DNA of 52,274 nucleotides. Source: an uncultured Pseudacidovorax sp. Its GTDB lineage: Bacteria > Pseudomonadota > Gammaproteobacteria > Burkholderiales > Burkholderiaceae_C. A program made the translations under genes and the position numbers. Positions 48,692 through 52,274 of the stretch are shown here, in pieces. Positions within the stretch are counted from its first letter, which is position 1, and every line of letters starts with the position of its first letter. The notes below the pieces were generated by a model. The model worked only from the letters and a program-made list of their open reading frames with translations. It was not told the origin of the DNA and made no database searches. The DNA is taken from assembly GCF_913773995.1 (NCBI RefSeq), contig NZ_CAJYES010000042.1:1-52274 (forward strand), in the 5' to 3' direction.

Positions 48692-50668
48692 ATGCGCACT
48701 CCGACCTTCACACTCGCCCGTGCTGCAGCGGGCTTCCTGCGCGCCGGGCTGGATGCCTCGGCACCGGCTGCCGCTTCTGCCGTGCCCGCCAACGGCCCTG
48801 CCCGTGTGCCCACGGGCCTCTGGGACACGGCCCACATGGCGCCGCGCGCCGACATCGTGGTGCCCGGCGAGACGTTGCCCGCCGTGTTCTGGAACGCCAC
48901 GCGCCTGCGCGGAGACAGCGTGTGGATGCGGCAGAAGGAGCTTGGCATCTGGCGCGCCTGGACCTGGCAGCAGACGGCCGAGGCGGTGGCCGAGATCGCG
49001 CATGGCCTGATGGCGCTGGACTTCGCACCCGGCGACTGTGCGTCGATTCTGTCCAACACGGTGATCGAGTGGGTGCTGGCCGACCTGGCGGTGCTGAGCT
49101 GCGCGGGCGTCTCCAACGGCATCTATCCAACCGACTCGGCCAGCCAGGTGCACTACCTGTGCGAGGACTCGTCGACCACGGTGCTCTTCGTCGAGGACGA
49201 CGAGCAGCTCGACAAGGCGCTGGCCGTGCGGGCGCAACTGCCGCGGCTGCGCAAGGTGGTGGTCTTCGACATGAAGGGGCTGCGCGACTTCCACGACCCC
49301 GACGTGCTGTCGCTGCACGACCTGCGCGCCCTGGGCCGCGAGCATCTGCGGCTCCATCCGCAGGCCATCGACGAGCGCGTGGGGCAGTTGAGGCCGGCCG
49401 ACCTGGCCATCCTGATCTACACCTCGGGCACCACCGGCAAGCCCAAGGGCGCGATGCACAGCCACGGCGGCCTGGTGTATGCCATGCGCGGCTACAACAC
49501 GCTGATCGCGCAGGACGAGCGCGACGAGCGCATGTGCTTCCTGCCGCTGTGCCATGTGGCCGAACGCATGGGCGGCGAGTACTTCGCCATGTACACCGGC
49601 TCGGTGCTCAACTTCGTCGAGAACCCCGAGACGGTGCCGGAGAACGTGCGCGAGATCGCGCCCACCGTCTTCCTCGCGGTGCCGCGCGTGTGGGAGAAGT
49701 TCTATTCCGGCGTGATGATCGCCCTCAAGGAGGCGACGCCGCTGCAGCGCGCCGCCTATGCCTGGGCCATCGGCGTGGGCGAGCGCATCGCCGACCGCGT
49801 GCTGGCCGGCCAGCCCGTCGATGGCGCGCTCAGGCTGCAGTTCCGCCTGGCGCGGGTGCTGGCGCTGGACAACGTGCGCAAGCTCATAGGCATCCACCGC
49901 GCACGCTTCCTGGTGACGGGCGCAGCGCCCATCTCGCCGGATCTCGTCCGCTGGTACCTGGCGCTGGGCGTGCCCATGCTGGAGGTCTGGGGCATGACCG
50001 AGACCGGTGGCGCCTCCACCGGCATGCCGGCCGACCGCATCAAGCCCGGCTCCATCGGCCCGGCCACCGCCTACAACGAAGTGCGCATCGACGAAGGCAC
50101 GGGTGAGATCCGCGTGCGCGGCCCCAACGTCTTCATGGGCTACCTCAACCAGCCCGAGAAGACGGCAGAGACCATCGATGCCGACGGCTGGCTGCACACG
50201 GGTGATGTGGGCACGGTGGACGCGGACGGGTTTTTCCGCATCACCGACCGCATGAAGGACATCATCATCACCGCGGGCGGCAAGAACATCACGCCCAGCG
50301 AGCTGGAGAACGAGCTCAAGTTCAGCCCGTACATCACCGATGCGGTGGTGATCGGCGATGCCAGGCCCTACCTCACGGTGATCATCATGATCGACCAGGA
50401 GAACGTCGAGAAATTCGCGCAGGACCACGACGTGCCCTTCAGCAACTACGCCAGCCTGACGCGCGCCCGCGAGGTGCAGGACCTGATCCAGGGCGAGATC
50501 GACCGCGTCAACGCCAAGTTCGCGCGCGTCGAGCAGATCAAGAAGTTCTTCCTGCTCGACACCCAGCTCAGTGCCGAGGACGAGGAGCTGACACCCACCA
50601 TGAAGCTCAAGCGCAAGCTGGTGCAGGCCAAGTACGCCGCGCAGATCGAGGCGATGTATGCGGCGTAG
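48692..50668 (+). CDS. AMP-forming acyl-CoA ligase (long-chain/FadD15-like)
   Basis: This 658-residue cytosolic ligase starts at 48692 (MRTPTFTLARAAAGFLRAGL), although a later ATG near 48836 would also leave the whole domain. ANL-superfamily motifs are LAILIYTSGTTGKPKGAMHS (P-loop), VFLAVPRVWEKFYSGVMIAL, LVTGAAPISPDLVRWYLALG, VWGMTETGGASTG, GWLHTGDVGTVDADGFFRIT and ITAGGKNITPSELENELKFS with the hinge region. The catalytic Lys sits in LTPTMKLKRKLV. It activates a carboxylate with ATP and CoA. It lies inside the transporter operon, so it probably traps the imported acid as a CoA ester. Confidence 0.94.
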   Translation: MRTPTFTLARAAAGFLRAGLDASAPAAASAVPANGPARVPTGLWDTAHMAPRADIVVPGETLPAVFWNATRLRGDSVWMRQKELGIWRAWTWQQTAEAVAEIAHGLMALDFAPGDCASILSNTVIEWVLADLAVLSCAGVSNGIYPTDSASQVHYLCEDSSTTVLFVEDDEQLDKALAVRAQLPRLRKVVVFDMKGLRDFHDPDVLSLHDLRALGREHLRLHPQAIDERVGQLRPADLAILIYTSGTTGKPKGAMHSHGGLVYAMRGYNTLIAQDERDERMCFLPLCHVAERMGGEYFAMYTGSVLNFVENPETVPENVREIAPTVFLAVPRVWEKFYSGVMIALKEATPLQRAAYAWAIGVGERIADRVLAGQPVDGALRLQFRLARVLALDNVRKLIGIHRARFLVTGAAPISPDLVRWYLALGVPMLEVWGMTETGGASTGMPADRIKPGSIGPATAYNEVRIDEGTGEIRVRGPNVFMGYLNQPEKTAETIDADGWLHTGDVGTVDADGFFRITDRMKDIIITAGGKNITPSELENELKFSPYITDAVVIGDARPYLTVIIMIDQENVEKFAQDHDVPFSNYASLTRAREVQDLIQGEIDRVNAKFARVEQIKKFFLLDTQLSAEDEELTPTMKLKRKLVQAKYAAQIEAMYAA

Positions 50669-50710
50669 GAGTACAGGGGCCGTGCGGCCCATCCGCCCAT
50701 GTGCCGCCAT

Positions 50711-50738
50711 CCGGTCGGGCTGAGCCTGTCGAAGCCCC
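50711..50738. repeat. Short dispersed repeat (REP-like)
   Basis: The core GGGCTGAGCCTGTCGAAG matches, from memory, a repeat scattered through intergenic DNA of many Burkholderiales and other proteobacteria (reverse complement CTTCGACAGGCTCAGCCC). It lies in the 121-bp gap between the ligase and binding-protein genes. Dispersal was not checked here. Confidence 0.6.
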
Positions 50739-50789
50739 GTCCCGCAGTCTGCAAACCCGCGATACCCCGACCACCCAAGGAGACAGCCC

Positions 50790-51962
50790 ATGAAGACCTT
50801 TCGCCCCGCCGCGACCTCGGTCGCCCTTCTCGCGCTCGGCCTCCCGCTGCTGGCCCATGCCCAGCAGCAGGGCGTGAGCAAGGACGAGATCCGCATCGGC
50901 ACCATCCAGGACCTGTCCGGCCCGCTGGCCGGCTTCGGCAAGCAGGCCCGCAACGGCATGCAACTGCGCGTGGAGGAGATCAACGAGCAGGGCGGCATCA
51001 ACGGCCGCAAGCTCAAGCTCTATGTGGAGGACTCGGGCTACGACCCCAAGAAGGCCGTGCTGGCGGCGCAGAAGCTGGTCAACCAGGACAAGATCTTCAT
51101 CATGGCCGGCCACATCGGCACCGCCCAGAACATGGCGGCCATGCCCGTGCAGTTCGACAAGAACATCATCAACTTCTTCCCGATCACGGCGGCGCGCGAG
51201 ATGTACGAGCCGCTCAACCGGCTCAAGTACTCCTTTGCCGCCACCTACTACGACCAGATCCGCATGGCGCTGCCGAAGATGGTGAAGGAGAAGAACGCCA
51301 AGAAGGTCTGCACCATCTACCAGGACGACGAGTTCGGCCTGGAGGTGAACCGCGGCGCCGAGGCGGGCCTGAAGGCCGCGGGCATGGAGCTGGCCGAGAA
51401 GACCAGCTTCAAACGCGGCGCGACCGACTTCAGCAGCCAGGTGGCCAAGATGAAGGCGGCCGGCTGCGAGGTGGTGGTGCTGGGCACCATCATCCGCGAA
51501 ACCATAGGCACCATCGGCGAGTCGCGCAAGACCGGCTTCAACCCGGTGTTCCTGGGTTCCAGCGCGGCCTACACCGACCTGATCCACAAGCTGGGCGGCA
51601 AGGCGATGGACGGCATGTACGCCACCATGACGGTGCAGAACCCGTACACCGACGAGCAGAACGACAAGATCCGCTTCTGGGCCAACAAGTACAAGACCAA
51701 GTTCAACGAGGACCCGACGGTGTTCTCGGTCTACGGCTATTCCATCGTGGACGACTTCGCGCAGGTGGCGCAGAAGGCCGGGGCCAATCTGACGACCGAT
51801 TCCTTCATCAAGATCATGGACGCGAGCACCTTCGAGCCGGACATGTTCGGCTCGCCCAAGATGACCTTCACAGCGACCAAGCGGCTTGGCAACAACGCGT
51901 CGCGGCTGTCGCAGATCGTGGATGGCAAGTGGAAGGTCGTGTCGGATTACGTGGCGGAGTGA
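50790..51962 (+). CDS. LivJ-type ABC transporter substrate-binding protein
   Basis: This 390-residue periplasmic protein of the branched-chain amino acid/HAAT binding family has signal peptide MKTFRPAATSVALLALGLPL to AHAQ and AAGGAG before the ATG. The mature start reads GVSKDEIRIGTIQDLSGPLA. Family blocks are INEQGGINGRKLKLYVEDSG, FIMAGHIGTAQNMAAMPVQF, SFAATYYDQIRMALPKMVK-like and SSAAYTDLIHKLGGKAMDGM. Close relatives bind aromatic or branched acids as well as amino acids. It is the last gene of the transporter operon, about 120 bp after the ligase gene. Confidence 0.94.
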   Translation: MKTFRPAATSVALLALGLPLLAHAQQQGVSKDEIRIGTIQDLSGPLAGFGKQARNGMQLRVEEINEQGGINGRKLKLYVEDSGYDPKKAVLAAQKLVNQDKIFIMAGHIGTAQNMAAMPVQFDKNIINFFPITAAREMYEPLNRLKYSFAATYYDQIRMALPKMVKEKNAKKVCTIYQDDEFGLEVNRGAEAGLKAAGMELAEKTSFKRGATDFSSQVAKMKAAGCEVVVLGTIIRETIGTIGESRKTGFNPVFLGSSAAYTDLIHKLGGKAMDGMYATMTVQNPYTDEQNDKIRFWANKYKTKFNEDPTVFSVYGYSIVDDFAQVAQKAGANLTTDSFIKIMDASTFEPDMFGSPKMTFTATKRLGNNASRLSQIVDGKWKVVSDYVAE

Positions 51963-52274
51963 GGGGGGCGGATCAGACCCGAGGGTTGGGGGCGGGTGCT
52001 GGTCTGGCTTGAGCTGCAGTGAGCTGGGCAGGTGCTTGCCTGGCTTGGCCTGAGTTGAGCTGAGCTGAGTGTGGATGCTGGCGTTGGCGCTCAGCTGGGC
52101 GGGCGAGGTCCGGGGTGGGCGCCGGCGCCAGGCTCAGGGCGCGTGGGCTCATACGGGGTCGGTCGGCCCTGCGGGCCGACTCCGCTGCGGTGCTCGAATG
52201 GACGGGCCGCGGCAGAACTCGCTACGCGCTTCGCGCTGCGCTCAAACAACTGCCGCGAGTCAGTTCACGAAGCA
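51963..52274. other. Intergenic right end (312 bp) with simple and REP-like repeats
   Basis: No gene is called. Roughly 52008-52075 is a degenerate run of GAGCTG, TGAGCTG and TGAGTTGAGC steps. From about 52150 to the window edge lies a hairpin-rich element listed separately. I see no T-run terminator for the transporter operon. Confidence 0.6.
52162..52274. repeat. REP/BIME-like element with nested hairpins (continues past the edge)
   Basis: Two perfect inverted repeats occur: GTCGGCCC-TGC-GGGCCGAC (52162-52180), and CGCGGCAG (52208-52215) with CTGCCGCG (52250-52257) enclosing GCGC-rich DNA. The overall text resembles a dispersed element I recall from Comamonadaceae genomes, but copy number cannot be seen here. 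Confidence 0.55.

Noticed and set aside
48593-51016. An 807-codon minus-strand frame opposite the ligase
   Set aside because: Shadow frame; no family motif, and the ligase is complete on the plus strand.

Overview
The window is about 52 kb of GC-rich, densely coding bacterial DNA. Tripartite-tricarboxylate (Bug/TctC-type) binding proteins, many LysR regulators, class III CoA-transferases, acyl-CoA dehydrogenases and a branched-chain-type ABC operon point to a betaproteobacterium of the Burkholderiales, most likely Comamonadaceae. The assignment rests on gene content and style, not on a marker gene. I saw no tRNA, rRNA, CRISPR, transposase or phage gene.

Layout. 1-5450: a partial RidA gene, a LysR regulator divergent from a Bug receptor/amidase pair with a perfect LysR-type palindrome between them, then a PuuE-like deacetylase and an NTF2-fold protein. 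5587-7793: a BenE-type transporter whose stop overlaps the start of gshB. 7825-13195: acyl-CoA dehydrogenase, CitE-like lyase, class III CoA-transferase, MaoC/FAS1-like hydratase and LysR, together resembling an itaconate/mesaconate (C5-dicarboxylate) route to pyruvate plus acetyl-CoA. 13209-18389: a TonB siderophore receptor behind a Fur-box-like site, a class II glutamine amidotransferase, a VOC protein and a DHA2 MFS pump. 18604-20004: a zinc metallopeptidase.

20022-28414 is the most unusual region. It is a co-directional minus-strand cluster with several 4-bp ATGA overlaps. It encodes a 122-residue secreted repeat protein, a 1052-residue secreted repeat protein, a 142-residue secreted protein, a CsgG/HfaB-like outer-membrane lipoprotein, a Sel1-type periplasmic protein, a second small secreted repeat protein, a lipoprotein, an OmpA-domain protein and a zinc-ribbon membrane protein. 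Three products share one repeat: a beta strand, then GNxAxxVxAxGG, then ANSV plus a hydrophobic residue. I infer a CsgG-dependent surface fibre or adhesin analogous to curli or the Caulobacter holdfast anchor, but with a different repeat.

28896-37108: a lipoprotein, a CWC protein with an SrkA-type kinase, a DUF2855 protein, and a CoA-transferase/Bug receptor/acyl-CoA dehydrogenase operon divergent from its own LysR. 37133-43783: a secreted alpha/beta hydrolase, the ohrR-ohr peroxide operon with operator and terminator, enoyl-CoA hydratase, arfB, two small proteins, 3-hydroxybutyryl-CoA dehydrogenase and an OmpA-domain protein. 44142-51962: an AraC regulator followed by a LivHMGF-type ABC transporter, an acyl-CoA ligase and the binding protein, probably uptake plus CoA activation of a carboxylate. 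The right edge carries REP/BIME-like repeats.
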